Part shown: piece by piece, positions 1 through 9,157 of the stretch
How positions within the stretch are numbered: position 1 is the first letter of the stretch
Layout of the letters: every line of letters begins with the position of its first letter
NCBI RefSeq assembly: GCF_004343585.1
Contig: NZ_SLYW01000002.1
Span: 744,001 to 808,000, forward strand
From: Neorhizobium sp. JUb45
Lineage (GTDB): Bacteria > Pseudomonadota > Alphaproteobacteria > Rhizobiales > Rhizobiaceae
DNA: 64,000 nucleotides
Reading direction: 5' to 3'
Notes under the pieces: model-generated
Told to the model about the DNA's origin: nothing
Database searches by the model: none
What the model saw: the letters and a program-made list of their open reading frames with translations, nothing else
Made by a program: the position numbers and the translations under genes

Positions 1-466
1 ACAGCTTGCCCTTGGCGCGGCGGATGGTCAGCGCGTCGAGCAGTGCCTGGGTCGGGTGTTCATGCTGGCCATCACCGGCATTGACCACCGAGCAGGCGAC
101 CTTCTGGGCAAGCAGGGCTGCAGCACCGGCCGATGAATGGCGCAGAACCAGCACGTCGGGGCGCATGGCGTTCAGCGTCATCGCGGTGTCGATCAGGGTT
201 TCGCCCTTTTTCACCGACGAATTGCCGACCGACATGTTCATCACGTCGGCGCCGAGGCGTTTGCCGGCCAGTTCGAACGAGGACTGGGTCCGCGTCGAGG
301 CTTCGAAGAAAAGATTGATCTGGGTAAGCCCGCGCAGTGTGGACGTCTTCTTTTCCCTCTGGCGGGAAATCTTCACGGCCTCATCGGCCTTGTCGAGAAG
401 AATGGTGATGTCCTGTTCGGTAAGGCCCTTGATGCCAAGCAGATGGCGATGGGGAAAGAAGACCAC
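1..466 (-). CDS. pyrB: Aspartate carbamoyltransferase catalytic chain, 5' part (cut by window edge)
   Basis: Condenses carbamoyl phosphate with L-aspartate, the committed step of pyrimidine synthesis in the cytoplasm. The 155 visible residues include the carbamoyl-phosphate binding signature [13 protein letters not shown] at about residues 52-64 and the later [11 protein letters not shown] and [16 protein letters not shown] stretches typical of PyrB. The start is a GTG ([13 protein letters not shown]) preceded by GGAGG at about 8 bases; no ATG fits the conserved N-terminus. The C-terminal half lies outside the window. It reads in the same direction as the ParD/ParE pair directly upstream. Confidence 0.95.
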   Translation of the reverse strand, partial: MVFFPHRHLLGIKGLTEQDITILLDKADEAVKISRQREKKTSTLRGLTQINLFFEASTRTQSSFELAGKRLGADVMNMSVGNSSVKKGETLIDTAMTLNAMRPDVLVLRHSSAGAAALLAQKVACSVVNAGDGQHEHPTQALLDALTIRRAKGKL

Positions 467-540
467 GTAAACGTCCTCCGTGTCAGTCACGCGGTCTATA
501 AAGAGTGGGGCAGTTGCCCGCAAGCGGGAACGGCCGTTAT

Positions 541-855
541 CTACGGCTTGTTTGTGATGATGGCGCGGTAGTCACGACCTTTGAAGAAGACGTTGGTAAT
601 CTCAACCGTCTCTTCAACGACCCGATAGAGAATGACGGCGCGGTTTTCGAAGGGAACCATCCGAATGCCGTTGCCGAGATCCGGACGAGCGACACCGCCG
701 AGAGGCGCGTTGCCGATGCTTTCGCAGCGCGCCATCAGTCGATCGACCAACCGCTGAGCGATGGAAAAGCGTTGGCTTGTTTCGAGTACGTAGATAAATA
801 CTGCTTCGATGTCGTCTTTTGCCGTCGGCCTGTACTGGATCGGCAGACGCTTCAT
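541..855 (-). CDS. RelE/ParE-family toxin
   Basis: A 104-residue basic protein with the RelE/ParE pattern: an N-terminal strand [21 protein letters not shown], central helices, and a C-terminal strand pair ending [25 protein letters not shown]. It follows the CopG/ParD-like antitoxin with a 5-base gap, the usual antitoxin-first order. ParE toxins act on gyrase and RelE toxins cleave mRNA at the ribosome; which one applies here cannot be told from sequence alone. It sits 74 bases upstream of pyrB on the same strand, so read-through into pyrB is possible. Confidence 0.85.
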   Translation of the reverse strand: MKRLPIQYRPTAKDDIEAVFIYVLETSQRFSIAQRLVDRLMARCESIGNAPLGGVARPDLGNGIRMVPFENRAVILYRVVEETVEITNVFFKGRDYRAIITNKP

Positions 856-860
856 TGCGC

Positions 861-1127
861 TTAGCCTCGATGGCCGGCGTAAAGGTTCTCGATATGCTTA
901 TGCATCTCGGCACTGCTCAAATTGGGGCGGGGATCGTCCAGTGACGCGCGCACTTGCTCACGAACAGCGTCGAGTTGTGTGTCCTGTGCTTCTTCCTCGC
1001 GCAAAAGCGCATCAATAGCCGCGCGCATGACATCGCTTGTCGACTGGTATCGACCCGCGTCAATCCGGTGCTCGATCGCTTCGATCATTACTTCCGGCAG
1101 TTCTATGCTGAGTTTTCGCACGCTCAT
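861..1127 (-). CDS. ParD/CopG-type ribbon-helix-helix antitoxin
   Basis: An 88-residue protein starting MSVRKLSIELPEVMIEAIEHRI, the ribbon strand plus first helix of an RHH DNA-binding fold, followed by a helix with SDVMRAAIDALLREEEAQ as in ParD. The C-terminal part is acidic and flexible and presumably wraps the partner toxin. It is transcribed first in the pair and likely represses its own promoter in the 157 bases between it and the divergent acyl-CoA dehydrogenase gene. The family call is firm; neutralisation of the neighbour is inferred from order and spacing. Confidence 0.85.
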   Translation of the reverse strand: MSVRKLSIELPEVMIEAIEHRIDAGRYQSTSDVMRAAIDALLREEEAQDTQLDAVREQVRASLDDPRPNLSSAEMHKHIENLYAGHRG

Positions 1128-1284
1128 GGATCTCTCCCGCAGTGCCGGTCATTTTAGGGTCAACGCAGCCATTTCGCAAATGCCGCCAATTAAGTTTCTG
1201 CCATTGGCAGCTTTTTGTCTGAAAGCTGAAAATCGATTGGCAATGGCCGTTTCCACGCAATGTAACTTCCGCTAGAACCGGCTC

Positions 1285-2937
1285 ATGAATGAGATGTCTC
1301 GCGACGAAGAAAAAAATGCCGAACTCAACCAGCCAGGTCTCTGGAGCGGGGTCAATGCCTATCGCTCCGATCCGCTGATCGTTGACCTGACGGCTGGCCT
1401 CAATCGCAGCCTGCGCGAGGAATATGATGCGCTTGGTCGTTATGTGACGTCGCCGGAGGCGCAGGATCTGGCGCGCATGGCCAACGAGAATGCGCCGACG
1501 CTGCGTACCCACGGGCCGCGTGGCGAGCGACTCGATCAGGTCGAGTTCCATCCGGCCTGGCATGCGCTGATGCGTCGCTCGATGTCATCGGGTCTGCATT
1601 CGTCATTATGGGAAAGCGTGCCGGAAACCCGCGGTGCTGCCCATCGTGCGCGCGCCGCCCGCTTTTACCTGACGTCGCAGCTGGAATGCGGCCATCTGTG
1701 CCCTCTGACCATGACCAGCGCATCGATTGCAGCACTCATGGCATCGCCGCGTGTGCAGAAGGAATGGGCGCCGAAAATCCTGTCGCGCAAATATGATTCG
1801 ACCAACAAGCCGGCCTTGCAGAAGAGTGCGGTGACGATCGGCATGGGCATGACCGAAAAGCAGGCGGGCACTGATGTGCGTGCCATCCGCTCGTCGGCGG
1901 AGCGGGTCGGTGAAGGGGTTTATCGCCTTTCCGGTCACAAATGGTTCATGTCGGCGCCGATGAGCGACGCCTTTGTCATGCTCGCACAGACACGCGAAGG
2001 CATGGGGTGCTTCCTCGTGCCGAGGCTTCTGGAAGACGGTTCGGCGAACGGCCTGCGCTTTCAGCGTCTGAAGGACAAGATCGGCAACCGTTCGAACGCC
2101 TCGTCGGAGGTCGAGTTCAACGACGCTTTCGGTTACCTGCTTGGTGAGCCAGGTACCGGCATTCGTACCATCCTCGATATGGTGACCTTGACCCGCCTTG
2201 ATTGCGCGCTGGCATCGGCCGGCATCATGCGCGCTTCGCTGTCGGAAGCCGTGCACAATTGCCGTGGGCGCAGCGCTTTCGGCAAGAACCTGATCGACCA
2301 ACCGCTGATGACGCGTGTTCTGGCCGATATGGCGCTGGATGTGGCGGCGGCCACCGCGCTTGCCTATCGCCTTGCCGAAGCTTTCGACAAGGCGGGCACG
2401 TCACCCGCGGACGCTGCCTATGCCCGTGTCATGACGCCGGTGATCAAATACTGGAACTGCAAGATCGCCCCTTCGCTGATCTACGAGGCGATGGAGTGCC
2501 TCGGCGGCAACGGTTACATCGAGGAGCGGCCGATTGCCCGCCATTATCGCGAGGCTCCGGTCAACGCGATCTGGGAAGGTTCCGGCAATGTCATGGCGCT
2601 GGATGTTCTGCGCGTCTTGTCGCGCGGCCGCGACCTGTTCGAGACTGTCATCAGCGGTTTTGAGCGTGACCTTGGTCCTTCCGGCAAGAAGACAGTGGAA
2701 GTGCTGCGCGCCGCCATGGCTTTGGCTGAACGGGACGAGGGGGCTGCACGCCTGCTGATCGAGCAACTGGCGCTGGCCGCCGGCGCTGCCGAACTTGCAC
2801 GGCTCGGTGCCGGAAAAATCGTCGATGCTTTCGTGGAAACACGTCTCGCCGGTGGCTGGCGCTCCACTTACGGCATGCTGGACTCACGATTCGACGCTTC
2901 CTACATCGTCGATCTGCTTTATCCCGCTGCCAGCTAA
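1285..2937 (+). CDS. aidB: AidB-like acyl-CoA dehydrogenase family protein
   Basis: A 550-residue flavoprotein of the acyl-CoA dehydrogenase superfamily, close in length and motifs to E. coli AidB (about 540 residues). Visible are the long N-terminal extension (GLNRSLREEYDALGRYVTSPEA), the middle domain TIGMGMTEKQAGTDVRAIRS, KWFMSAPMSDAFVMLAQ, and the C-terminal EAMECLGGNGYIEE and NAIWEGSGNVMALDVLR signatures. E. coli AidB binds FAD and DNA and belongs to the Ada adaptive response; a role in alkylation protection here is inferred from the family, and no ada or alkB lies nearby. The ATG lacks a clear Shine-Dalgarno, and a second in-frame ATG lies three codons in. A terminator hairpin follows. 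Confidence 0.85.
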   Translation: MNEMSRDEEKNAELNQPGLWSGVNAYRSDPLIVDLTAGLNRSLREEYDALGRYVTSPEAQDLARMANENAPTLRTHGPRGERLDQVEFHPAWHALMRRSMSSGLHSSLWESVPETRGAAHRARAARFYLTSQLECGHLCPLTMTSASIAALMASPRVQKEWAPKILSRKYDSTNKPALQKSAVTIGMGMTEKQAGTDVRAIRSSAERVGEGVYRLSGHKWFMSAPMSDAFVMLAQTREGMGCFLVPRLLEDGSANGLRFQRLKDKIGNRSNASSEVEFNDAFGYLLGEPGTGIRTILDMVTLTRLDCALASAGIMRASLSEAVHNCRGRSAFGKNLIDQPLMTRVLADMALDVAAATALAYRLAEAFDKAGTSPADAAYARVMTPVIKYWNCKIAPSLIYEAMECLGGNGYIEERPIARHYREAPVNAIWEGSGNVMALDVLRVLSRGRDLFETVISGFERDLGPSGKKTVEVLRAAMALAERDEGAARLLIEQLALAAGAAELARLGAGKIVDAFVETRLAGGWRSTYGMLDSRFDASYIVDLLYPAAS

Positions 2938-2970
2938 CGCTTGCAAAACCCCGACTTTCCACAGGCTTCA

Positions 2971-2999
2971 CCCCGTCGTTAACCATACGGCGGGGTTTT
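2971..2999 (+). terminator. Intrinsic terminator after aidB-like gene
   Basis: Stem CCCCGTCG / CGGCGGGG (one T-G wobble) with a 9-base loop, followed by TTTT, 33 bases after the stop codon. Confidence 0.75.
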
Positions 3000-3074
3000 C
3001 GTTGCGGCCGGCCGCTTGCGCTCTAAGTTGGGGTTAATAGAAAATTAACCATCGCAAGGCGGCGTTTGCTCTTT

Positions 3075-3245
3075 ATGGGAACGACTTATTTCCATAAGTA
3101 TTTGCTAATCTCAGCGGTCGCGTTTTTCGCGGTCCTCGCTCTGGATATCGCGGTTCCGACCGTCGTGCTCAGTGGGATGGCATTGTTGCGGTGGGTGGTG
3201 TCGCTGGAAATTGGTCCGGCGACAATGGCAAGGGGTGCCGCATGA
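3075..3245 (+). CDS. Small predicted membrane protein (56 aa), coupled to the next gene
   Basis: A short ORF MGTTYFHKYLLISAV... with one or two hydrophobic stretches (LLISAVAFFAVLALDIAVP, TVVLSGMALLRWVV). Its TGA overlaps the ATG of the following membrane-protein gene as ATGA, which suggests translational coupling and is the main reason to accept it. No recognisable domain. I do not know its function. Confidence 0.5.
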   Translation: MGTTYFHKYLLISAVAFFAVLALDIAVPTVVLSGMALLRWVVSLEIGPATMARGAA

Positions 3246-3565
3246 AGTGGTTTCTGATTCTGTGGGCAGGTCCTGTCCTGCTCCTGGGGGCGTGGTACGG
3301 CCTGTCCTACTACGACATCAGCTTTGGCTTCTTCATGCTGACGCGCCAGACGCACGATCTGGTGTTTGAAGTCTACAGTCAGATATTGGGTATTCCCGCC
3401 GAAGACCTTCCGCCGCTTGTGGCGCGGGCGATCGCTTTCGACAGTCTGATCGTGTTTGCCATCATCGCATACCGCAAGCGCAAGGCGATTGCCGCCTGGT
3501 GGAACGGTCGTCAGTCTTCGGAGCCGGTCCTGCCGAGCGACAAGAGCCTGTCCAGCGCGCCCTGA
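3242..3565 (+). CDS. Small membrane protein, DUF6105-like
   Basis: A 107-residue protein starting [25 protein letters not shown] with a first membrane segment, a middle conserved part [16 protein letters not shown] and [20 protein letters not shown], a second hydrophobic segment and a basic tail [15 protein letters not shown] recall this layout from rhizobial proteins of unknown function (DUF6105); that label is from memory. The start at the ATGA overlap is preferred over an upstream in-frame ATG, since the conserved block begins here. Its last 55 bases overlap the 3' end of ruvX on the other strand. Confidence 0.7.
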   Translation: MKWFLILWAGPVLLLGAWYGLSYYDISFGFFMLTRQTHDLVFEVYSQILGIPAEDLPPLVARAIAFDSLIVFAIIAYRKRKAIAAWWNGRQSSEPVLPSDKSLSSAP

Positions 3566-3996
3566 AGAATGAAGCTGGCGGCGGCCGAATCGATACGTTC
3601 GGCCCGCTTGGCGCGCGATACGTCCATTTCCAGAAGGGCCCGTTCGGCCGCGACCGTCGATAGCCGCTCATCCCAGTAGATAAAGGGCAGGGCGGTCTTG
3701 TCTGACATCGAACGCACGAAGGCGCGTGTTGCCTGCACGCGCGGTCCGGAGGAACCATCCATGTTCATCGGCAGGCCGATGACGAAGGCCGCGACTTTCT
3801 CCTTTTCTGCAAATGCCAGCAGCACTTCCGCATCCTGCGTGAATTTCACCCGCTTGATGACCGTGCGCGGCGAGGCAAAACGGCGCCCCAGGTCCGACAT
3901 GGCAAGGCCGATCGTCTTGGTGCCGAGGTCGAGCCCGGCGATCGCCTGATTGGGCGAAAGCTGTAAAGCCAGTTCCTCGATTGTCAGCGTTGCCAT
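3511..3996 (-). CDS. ruvX: Putative pre-16S rRNA nuclease / Holliday junction resolvase-like RuvX (YqgF)
   Basis: A 161-residue RNase H-fold protein of the YqgF family. Family hallmarks: [16 protein letters not shown] with the first catalytic Asp (D22), [15 protein letters not shown], the strand [17 protein letters not shown], and [16 protein letters not shown] with the last Asp. YqgF trims the 5' end of 16S rRNA in E. coli; the resolvase name is historical. It converges on the membrane-protein gene at 3242-3565 with a 55-base 3' overlap, so antisense interaction of the two transcripts is possible. Its neighbour upstream on the same strand is the PhnA-like gene, 14 bases away. Confidence 0.93.
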   Translation of the reverse strand: MATLTIEELALQLSPNQAIAGLDLGTKTIGLAMSDLGRRFASPRTVIKRVKFTQDAEVLLAFAEKEKVAAFVIGLPMNMDGSSGPRVQATRAFVRSMSDKTALPFIYWDERLSTVAAERALLEMDVSRAKRAERIDSAAASFILQGALDRLLSLGRTGSED

Positions 3997-4010
3997 ATCC
4001 GGTTTCCTGT

Positions 4011-4316
4011 TCAGCTCTTCTTGCGGACGAATTCGGTGCGCAGCACCAGTCCCTTGATCGTATCATGCCGGCAATCGATTTCCTCTGGATTGTCCGTGAG
4101 GCGGATCGAGCGGATGACGGTGCCCTGTTTCAGCGTCTGGCCGGCGCCCTTGACCTTGAGGTCCTTGATCAGCGTCACGGCATCGCCATCGACCAGAGTA
4201 TTGCCGGCGGCATCGTGCACGGCATTCTGTGCGGCGGCCTTGGCAGCCACTTCCGATGCGGGCAGCCATTCGCCAGTCGCTTCATCATAAACATATTCGT
4301 CGTCATTGCCGGCCAT
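4011..4316 (-). CDS. PhnA/YjdM-like protein
   Basis: A 101-residue protein ending in the PhnA C-terminal domain: [40 protein letters not shown], and [12 protein letters not shown]. The N-terminal part [16 protein letters not shown] replaces the usual four-Cys zinc ribbon; no Cys pairs are visible there. Despite the old name (alkylphosphonate uptake), the family's function is not settled. The start is the ATG at [12 protein letters not shown]; an upstream in-frame extension has no family resemblance. Confidence 0.8.
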   Translation of the reverse strand: MAGNDDEYVYDEATGEWLPASEVAAKAAAQNAVHDAAGNTLVDGDAVTLIKDLKVKGAGQTLKQGTVIRSIRLTDNPEEIDCRHDTIKGLVLRTEFVRKKS

Positions 4317-4543
4317 ATCGGTACCTTTACGTGATGCAAAATGAAGTTTTGCCCGCAGCCATTTGAGATTGCAGCAGTTCCGGTCGCTTAACCTACCCAA
4401 GGCGGGCTTGCAACCGAGCGCGTCCGGTCCTGCCACCACTGGTCTGTCGCATTGACGGCGTAATGGCGTAGAACCGCGTTTGCGATGTTGTCACCAAGGC
4501 GATCCGCCTTATATTGAAGTCCCCACATTCCAAGGAGTTACCC

Positions 4544-5251
4544 ATGAAGCTCACCTGGCTCGGCCATGCCGCTTTTCGTCTCGAAACAGCCAAGGCAAAA
4601 ATCCTTATCGACCCTTTCCTGACCCACAATCCCAGTTTTCAGGGTCTGAACCTCAAGGATGCGACCGAAGGCGTAACCCAGATCCTGCTTACGCATGGTC
4701 ATGCTGACCATGTCGGTGACACGATTGCACTCGCCAAGGAGACGGGTGCAACGGTGTTCTGCAATGCCGATCTTGGGGACTGGCTGAGCAAGCGTGGCGT
4801 CGACAAGCTCGAACTGGCCGGCACGGGTGGCACTGTGTCATTCGACGGTTTTACTGTTACACTGACGAATGCGCTTCATTCCTCAGCCGAGGTGACAGAG
4901 GACGGCATCGCCCATTCTCTCGGCAGCGCCAATGGCCTGATGCTGCATATCGAGGATGAACCTTCGATCCTGCACATGGGCGATACGGACATCTTCTCCG
5001 ACATGGGTCTGATCAACGAGCTGCACGCGCCGGATATCGGCATCGTGCCGGTTGGTGACCGCTTCACCATGGGCGGCGCGGTGGCAGCACTCGCCTGCCA
5101 GCGCTTCTTCGATTTCAAGCATGCTATTCCCTGCCACTACGGCACGTTCGGTCTGCTCGATCAGACACCCGAAAAATTCGTGAAGGGCATGGAAGGCATG
5201 AAGACCAATATCGAAGTGCCCAAGCCGGGCACGGTTCTGAGCTTCGACTGA
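4544..5251 (+). CDS. UPF0173 metal-dependent hydrolase (metallo-beta-lactamase fold)
   Basis: A 235-residue cytoplasmic protein with the HxHxDH metal-binding motif [10 protein letters not shown] (His51, His53, Asp55, His56) and downstream metal ligands in [16 protein letters not shown] and [15 protein letters not shown]. This is the YtkL/UPF0173 group of lactonase-like hydrolases; the physiological substrate is unknown. The ATG follows AAGGAG at 5-6 bases. A perfect hairpin shared with the convergent M48 protease gene lies just downstream. Confidence 0.9.
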   Translation: MKLTWLGHAAFRLETAKAKILIDPFLTHNPSFQGLNLKDATEGVTQILLTHGHADHVGDTIALAKETGATVFCNADLGDWLSKRGVDKLELAGTGGTVSFDGFTVTLTNALHSSAEVTEDGIAHSLGSANGLMLHIEDEPSILHMGDTDIFSDMGLINELHAPDIGIVPVGDRFTMGGAVAALACQRFFDFKHAIPCHYGTFGLLDQTPEKFVKGMEGMKTNIEVPKPGTVLSFD

Positions 5252-5263
5252 TATCTTTGAATT

Positions 5264-5292
5264 GCGCCATGCCGGTTCGTCCGGCATGGCGC
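5264..5292. terminator. Bidirectional hairpin between convergent genes
   Basis: A 12-bp perfect inverted repeat GCGCCATGCCGG / CCGGCATGGCGC with a 5-base TTCGT loop, in the 53-base gap between two genes ending towards each other. T-tracts on both sides are poor, so it may work as an RNA end-stabiliser as much as a terminator. Confidence 0.6.
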
Positions 5293-5304
5293 CTGTTCGA
5301 ATGA

Positions 5305-6162
5305 TCAGGCCATCTGCGGTTCGACGCGCACGGAAGGCGCGCTGACCTGCGGTGCGAAAGTGCCTGTCGGAGTCTTCTGTGCGAACTGGCCGACGGCTTC
5401 GACGCGGCGCGTCAGGCGCGGATAAAGCGAGAAGATGTGCAGGAAAAAGCCGGCAGTCGACGGCACCATCTTTTCCTGTGCTTCGAACGCGGCAGAGTTC
5501 ATCTGGGCGTTCAGCTTGGCGCTGCCGCAGGCGAGCATCTGCAGCGCGGTGCGCGAAGCCTGCAGGTTGTTCGATACGATATAGCCGACACGGTCGCAGG
5601 TGAGTTCACGGCCACGCGAATAGGCCTGCGAAATGAACGGCACCATATAAGCGGGCAGGCGAATGAGGCCCGGAACCGTATCGAGGTGGCCTGCAACATG
5701 GTGGCCGAGCTCATGGCCAATCACGAACTTGACCTGTTCTTCATCGTCCGCGTCGATCAACTGCGACGTCAGCCAGATATAACGGGTGCGACCGACCAGC
5801 GTCAGGGCCATGGCATTCATCACGCCGCTGGAATTGTAGACGAATGCCTGCGGTACGTCCTTGAGGCCAAGCGCCTGTGCGCCTTCCTGGACCATCTTGT
5901 GCAGATGCGGGAACTGCTGTTCGCTGATCATCACGTAGTGCCCGATCATATAGGCGCGCAGCAGGGCGCGTGTGACGTAGCTCACGAACCAGAAGATCAG
6001 GCCATATGCCAAATATATGACGAGGATGAGGGCGCTATCCTTGATGGCGATGGTGGCGAGGGCGAGAGCAACCACCGCCCAGATGAACACGCCAAACGCC
6101 AGCATCAAGGTTCCGTAGAATTTCTCCTTGGGATGCCGAACTTTTGAAATCTTGAAATCCAT
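5305..6162 (-). CDS. M48 family zinc metallopeptidase (HtpX-like, membrane)
   Basis: A 285-residue protein with two N-terminal membrane segments (residues about 17-40 and 43-68) followed by a protease domain. Zinc motif HELGHH at 150-155, third ligand Glu in SRGRELTCDR at about 186, and the substrate-side strand VYNSSGVMNAMAL. HtpX relatives degrade misfolded membrane proteins; this one lacks further membrane segments around the active site, so it is a variant and not a standard HtpX. The C-terminal 25 residues are low-complexity (APQVSAPSVRVEPQ). Confidence 0.88.
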   Translation of the reverse strand: MDFKISKVRHPKEKFYGTLMLAFGVFIWAVVALALATIAIKDSALILVIYLAYGLIFWFVSYVTRALLRAYMIGHYVMISEQQFPHLHKMVQEGAQALGLKDVPQAFVYNSSGVMNAMALTLVGRTRYIWLTSQLIDADDEEQVKFVIGHELGHHVAGHLDTVPGLIRLPAYMVPFISQAYSRGRELTCDRVGYIVSNNLQASRTALQMLACGSAKLNAQMNSAAFEAQEKMVPSTAGFFLHIFSLYPRLTRRVEAVGQFAQKTPTGTFAPQVSAPSVRVEPQMA

Positions 6163-6418
6163 GTATTACCCGTCCTGTACTCGAAAAATGTTACCCAGCT
6201 GCCCAGTGACTGGCGGGTTAATCATTCGTTAACGGGAAAGTGAACGGTAGATTCCGCAATCGCGACGAAAATTTGCAAATATCAAATCTGACTGCCCGGC
6301 CAAACCGCCGGGAATGACGTGATCAGGGGATTTGCAGCGTCATGCCAAGCTTAGGCAGTTGCGAAGGGCGAGCGTGGCCATTATAGCGGGGGAACTTCTT
6401 ATTCCCTCGGAGAATGCC

Positions 6419-6706
6419 ATGTCCGTCGATCTTGCCACCGTCAAGCGGGTTGCCCGCCTTGCTCGTCTCGCTGTCAGCGAAGAGGAGGCCAATCGCATGG
6501 TCGGCGAGCTGAATGGCATCATCAATTTCGTCGAGCAGCTTTCCGAAGTCGATGTGACGGGCGTAGAGCCGATGACATCGGTGACGCCGATGGCAATGCG
6601 CAAGCGCACCGATGCCGTGACCGATGGCGACAAGGCCGACGATATCGTCGCCAATGCCCCGGAAACCGATCGCAATTTCTTCCTGGTGCCGAAGGTCGTC
6701 GAATAA
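6419..6706 (+). CDS. gatC: Asp-tRNA(Asn)/Glu-tRNA(Gln) amidotransferase subunit C
   Basis: A 95-residue GatC ([17 protein letters not shown]..., [24 protein letters not shown]). GatC wraps around GatA and GatB and stabilises the GatCAB complex that amidates misacylated tRNA. The start is the ATG after CCCTCGGAGAATGCC (GGAG at 7 bases). gatA follows 62 bases later; gatB is about 2.4 kb further on. Confidence 0.95.
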   Translation: MSVDLATVKRVARLARLAVSEEEANRMVGELNGIINFVEQLSEVDVTGVEPMTSVTPMAMRKRTDAVTDGDKADDIVANAPETDRNFFLVPKVVE

Positions 6707-6768
6707 GCGCTTTATCGCGCATTCCGTCCCTTTGCCCTGCCAGCCCAAAGCATCCGAAAGCCGCACCC

Positions 6769-8250
6769 ATGACAGAACTCACCAGCCTGACCATTGCCGA
6801 AGCCCGTGACAAGCTGACCTCGAAGGCGATCACTGCCGTCGAACTGACCGACGCCTATCTCGGCGCCATCGATGCCGCCAACGCGACGATCAACGCCTAT
6901 ATCACCGTGACGCCGGACAAGGCGCGCGCCATGGCAAAGGCGTCCGACGAACGTATCGCGAGCGGCAAGGCCGGCGCGCTGGAAGGCATTCCGCTGGGCA
7001 TCAAGGACCTGTTCGCCACCGAAGGCGTGCACACCCAGGCCTGCTCCCACATTCTCGATGGCTTTGAGCCGAAGTACGAATCGACTGTCACCCAGAACCT
7101 CTGGGACGATGGCGCAGTCATGCTCGGCAAGCTGAACATGGACGAGTTCGCCATGGGTTCGTCCAACGAGACCTCGTATTACGGCCCGGTCATCAACCCG
7201 TGGAAGGCTGAAGGTTCGAACCAGCAGCTGGTTCCGGGTGGTTCGTCCGGCGGTTCGGCCGCAGCCGTTGCAGCGCATCTGTGCGCCGGCGCCACCGCCA
7301 CCGACACCGGCGGCTCGATCCGCCAGCCGGCAGCCTTCACCGGCACCGTCGGCATCAAGCCGACCTATGGCCGCTGCTCGCGCTGGGGCACGGTTGCGTT
7401 TGCCTCCTCGCTCGATCAGGCCGGCCCGATTGCCCGCGACGTGCGCGATGCCGCCATCCTTCTGAAGTCGATGGCATCGGTCGATGCCAAGGACACGACC
7501 TCGGTCGATCTGCCGATCCCTGATTATGAGGCGGCTCTCGGCCAGTCGGTCAAGGGCATGAAGATCGGCATTCCGAAGGAATATCGTGTCGACGGCATGC
7601 CGGAAGACATCGAAAAGCTGTGGCAGAAGGGCATTGCCTATCTGAAGGATGCCGGCGCAGAAATCGTCGACATCACCCTGCCGCACACCAAATACGCGCT
7701 GCCGGCCTATTATATCGTCGCACCGGCAGAAGCCTCGTCCAACCTTGCCCGTTATGACGGCGTTCGTTACGGCCTGCGCGTCGACGGCAAGGACATTGCC
7801 GACATGTACGAAAAGACCCGCGCCGCCGGTTTCGGCACCGAGGTCAAGCGCCGCATCATGATCGGCACCTATGTTCTGTCTGCCGGTTATTACGATGCCT
7901 ATTACCTGCAGGCGCAAAAAGTTCGCACGCTGATCAAGCGCGATTTCGAACTGGCTTTCCATGCTGGTGTCGATGCCATCCTGACGCCGGCCACACCGTC
8001 GTCTGCCTTCGGCATTGCCGACGAAGCGCTGGCTGCGGATCCGGTCGCCATGTACCTCAACGACATCTTTACCGTGACGGTGAACATGGCCGGCCTGCCG
8101 GGCATCGCCGTTCCGGCCGGTCTCGACGCCAAGGGCCTGCCGCTCGGCCTGCAGCTGATCGGCAAGCCTTTCGAGGAGGAAACGCTGTTCCGCACCGCCC
8201 ATGTCATCGAACAGGCAGCCGGCAAGTTCACGCCGGCCAAGTGGTGGTAA
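6769..8250 (+). CDS. gatA: Asp-tRNA(Asn)/Glu-tRNA(Gln) amidotransferase subunit A
   Basis: A 493-residue amidase-signature protein that releases ammonia from glutamine for tRNA-bound Glu/Asp. The Ser-cisSer-Lys triad is readable: Lys79 ([10 protein letters not shown]), Ser159 ([12 protein letters not shown]) and Ser183 ([10 protein letters not shown]), with the same 24-residue Ser-Ser spacing as S. aureus GatA. The length is normal for the family. It forms gatC-gatA with the preceding gene; gatB is separated by a patch of accessory genes. A full set of GatCAB implies indirect aminoacylation of Gln-tRNA and/or Asn-tRNA in this organism. Confidence 0.97.
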   Translation: MTELTSLTIAEARDKLTSKAITAVELTDAYLGAIDAANATINAYITVTPDKARAMAKASDERIASGKAGALEGIPLGIKDLFATEGVHTQACSHILDGFEPKYESTVTQNLWDDGAVMLGKLNMDEFAMGSSNETSYYGPVINPWKAEGSNQQLVPGGSSGGSAAAVAAHLCAGATATDTGGSIRQPAAFTGTVGIKPTYGRCSRWGTVAFASSLDQAGPIARDVRDAAILLKSMASVDAKDTTSVDLPIPDYEAALGQSVKGMKIGIPKEYRVDGMPEDIEKLWQKGIAYLKDAGAEIVDITLPHTKYALPAYYIVAPAEASSNLARYDGVRYGLRVDGKDIADMYEKTRAAGFGTEVKRRIMIGTYVLSAGYYDAYYLQAQKVRTLIKRDFELAFHAGVDAILTPATPSSAFGIADEALAADPVAMYLNDIFTVTVNMAGLPGIAVPAGLDAKGLPLGLQLIGKPFEEETLFRTAHVIEQAAGKFTPAKWW

Positions 8251-8335
8251 GCGGGCTAAAAATTCGGGAAATGACTGTCGCCGATCACCTTGTGGTCGGG
8301 GAAGTTGTTTTAGGGGTGCTGAGGGAGGATGTCTG

Positions 8336-8605
8336 GTGAATTCGCTGCTGACCCTTGTTGAAGCCTTTGATCGTCTCGCGGCCGCCGGCTTCGCCATGGG
8401 CCCGGAATGGGAAGCCGGTCACGATCTCTGCCAGGCGCATGAAGGCAAGGCGGAATTCGACTGGGGACATGCGCTCTGCCACCGCATCGAAGGCGACGAA
8501 TGGAATGCCGGTTACTGGTACCGGCGCGCGGGTAAGCCGGTTGTGGCCGGATCGTTTGCGGAAGAATGGGCGGCGATGCGGGTGGCGCTTATCGGCAGTT
8601 CATAA
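8336..8605 (+). CDS. Conserved-looking hypothetical protein (89 aa)
   Basis: A small acidic protein rich in Trp, His and Cys (GPEWEAGHDLCQAHEG, DWGHALCHRIEGDEWNAGYWYRRAG). I do not recognise a named domain. The GTG start is supported by GGGAGG 7 bases upstream; no ATG lies near the beginning of the conserved-looking part. It follows gatA by 85 bases on the same strand and ends 4 bases before the convergent toxin gene. Confidence 0.65.
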   Translation: MNSLLTLVEAFDRLAAAGFAMGPEWEAGHDLCQAHEGKAEFDWGHALCHRIEGDEWNAGYWYRRAGKPVVAGSFAEEWAAMRVALIGSS

Positions 8606-8609
8606 AGCG

Positions 8610-8906
8610 TCAGTCGGGCTGTGGTGGATAATTTTGTCTGTTGTGAACAATCGTCAAAATGTCGAGTTCGCTGGCGGATATGATGCGGTAAACGATTGTA
8701 TAAGGCAGCCCCGAGATCGCAAATTCACGCGTGTTTTCCATGTCGCCGACACGGCCCATCAATGGAAAACTTTCAAAGATTTCGATGATCTGCCGAATGC
8801 GCGATATGACGCGATCGGCAGCCATAGGATCATTCTTGGCAATCTGACGATGAATGTGTCTCAGGTCGGCAATGGCCAGCGGCGTGAGATTAACGTTCAA
8901 GTCCAA
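8610..8906 (-). CDS. RelE/ParE-family toxin (second locus)
   Basis: A 98-residue ParE/RelE-fold protein: MDLNVNLTPLAIADLRHIHRQIA, a helical hairpin AADRVISRIRQIIEIFESFPLMGRVG, and strands FAISGLPYTIVYRII and ELDILTIVHNRQNYP. The HNRQNYP ending is common in this family. It overlaps the upstream small ORF by 17 bases on the same strand, typical of antitoxin-toxin coupling. It differs clearly in sequence from the toxin at 541-855, so the two loci are not a recent duplication. Confidence 0.82.
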   Translation of the reverse strand: MDLNVNLTPLAIADLRHIHRQIAKNDPMAADRVISRIRQIIEIFESFPLMGRVGDMENTREFAISGLPYTIVYRIISASELDILTIVHNRQNYPPQPD

Positions 8907-9084
8907 ATTTCTCCCACACGGTCTTGGCGGGCACCATGCACGAGCGATCTTCGGCCTGCTTCAGTGCGGCTCTGATCTTGCGTTCTTTCCATGCGAGATA
9001 GTCCGGGTCGCTGGCGGGTGCCTGCGGCTCGGTCAGTTCTTTAAAGCTGAGGTCTTCCTTTAACTCGCTCATGACGGCGAACAT
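8890..9084 (-). CDS. Putative antitoxin partner of the second RelE/ParE toxin
   Basis: A short ORF (64 residues) ending DYLAWKERKIRAALKQAEDR and SCMVPAKTVWEKFGLER; stretches like WKERKIRAALKQA and VWEKFGLE are frequent at the C-terminus of antitoxins paired with RelE/ParE toxins. The start is uncertain: ATG at 9084 or ATG at 9072 (SELKEDLSF); neither has a strong Shine-Dalgarno. The antitoxin role is inferred from the 17-base overlap with the toxin gene. Confidence 0.65.
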   Translation of the reverse strand: MFAVMSELKEDLSFKELTEPQAPASDPDYLAWKERKIRAALKQAEDRSCMVPAKTVWEKFGLER

Positions 9085-9157
9085 ACTCTGAAACCGGAGT
9101 TCAGCCAACTGCCGTATTGAAAATGGCGGACGCCGGCAGAGCGCCCGCCATCGTTAC

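Noticed and set aside
4316..4543. Possible gene between the PhnA-like gene and the UPF0173 hydrolase (frame at 4393-4629, minus)
   Set aside because: The frame runs into the start of the hydrolase gene and shows no conserved-looking sequence; the region is better read as a divergent promoter.
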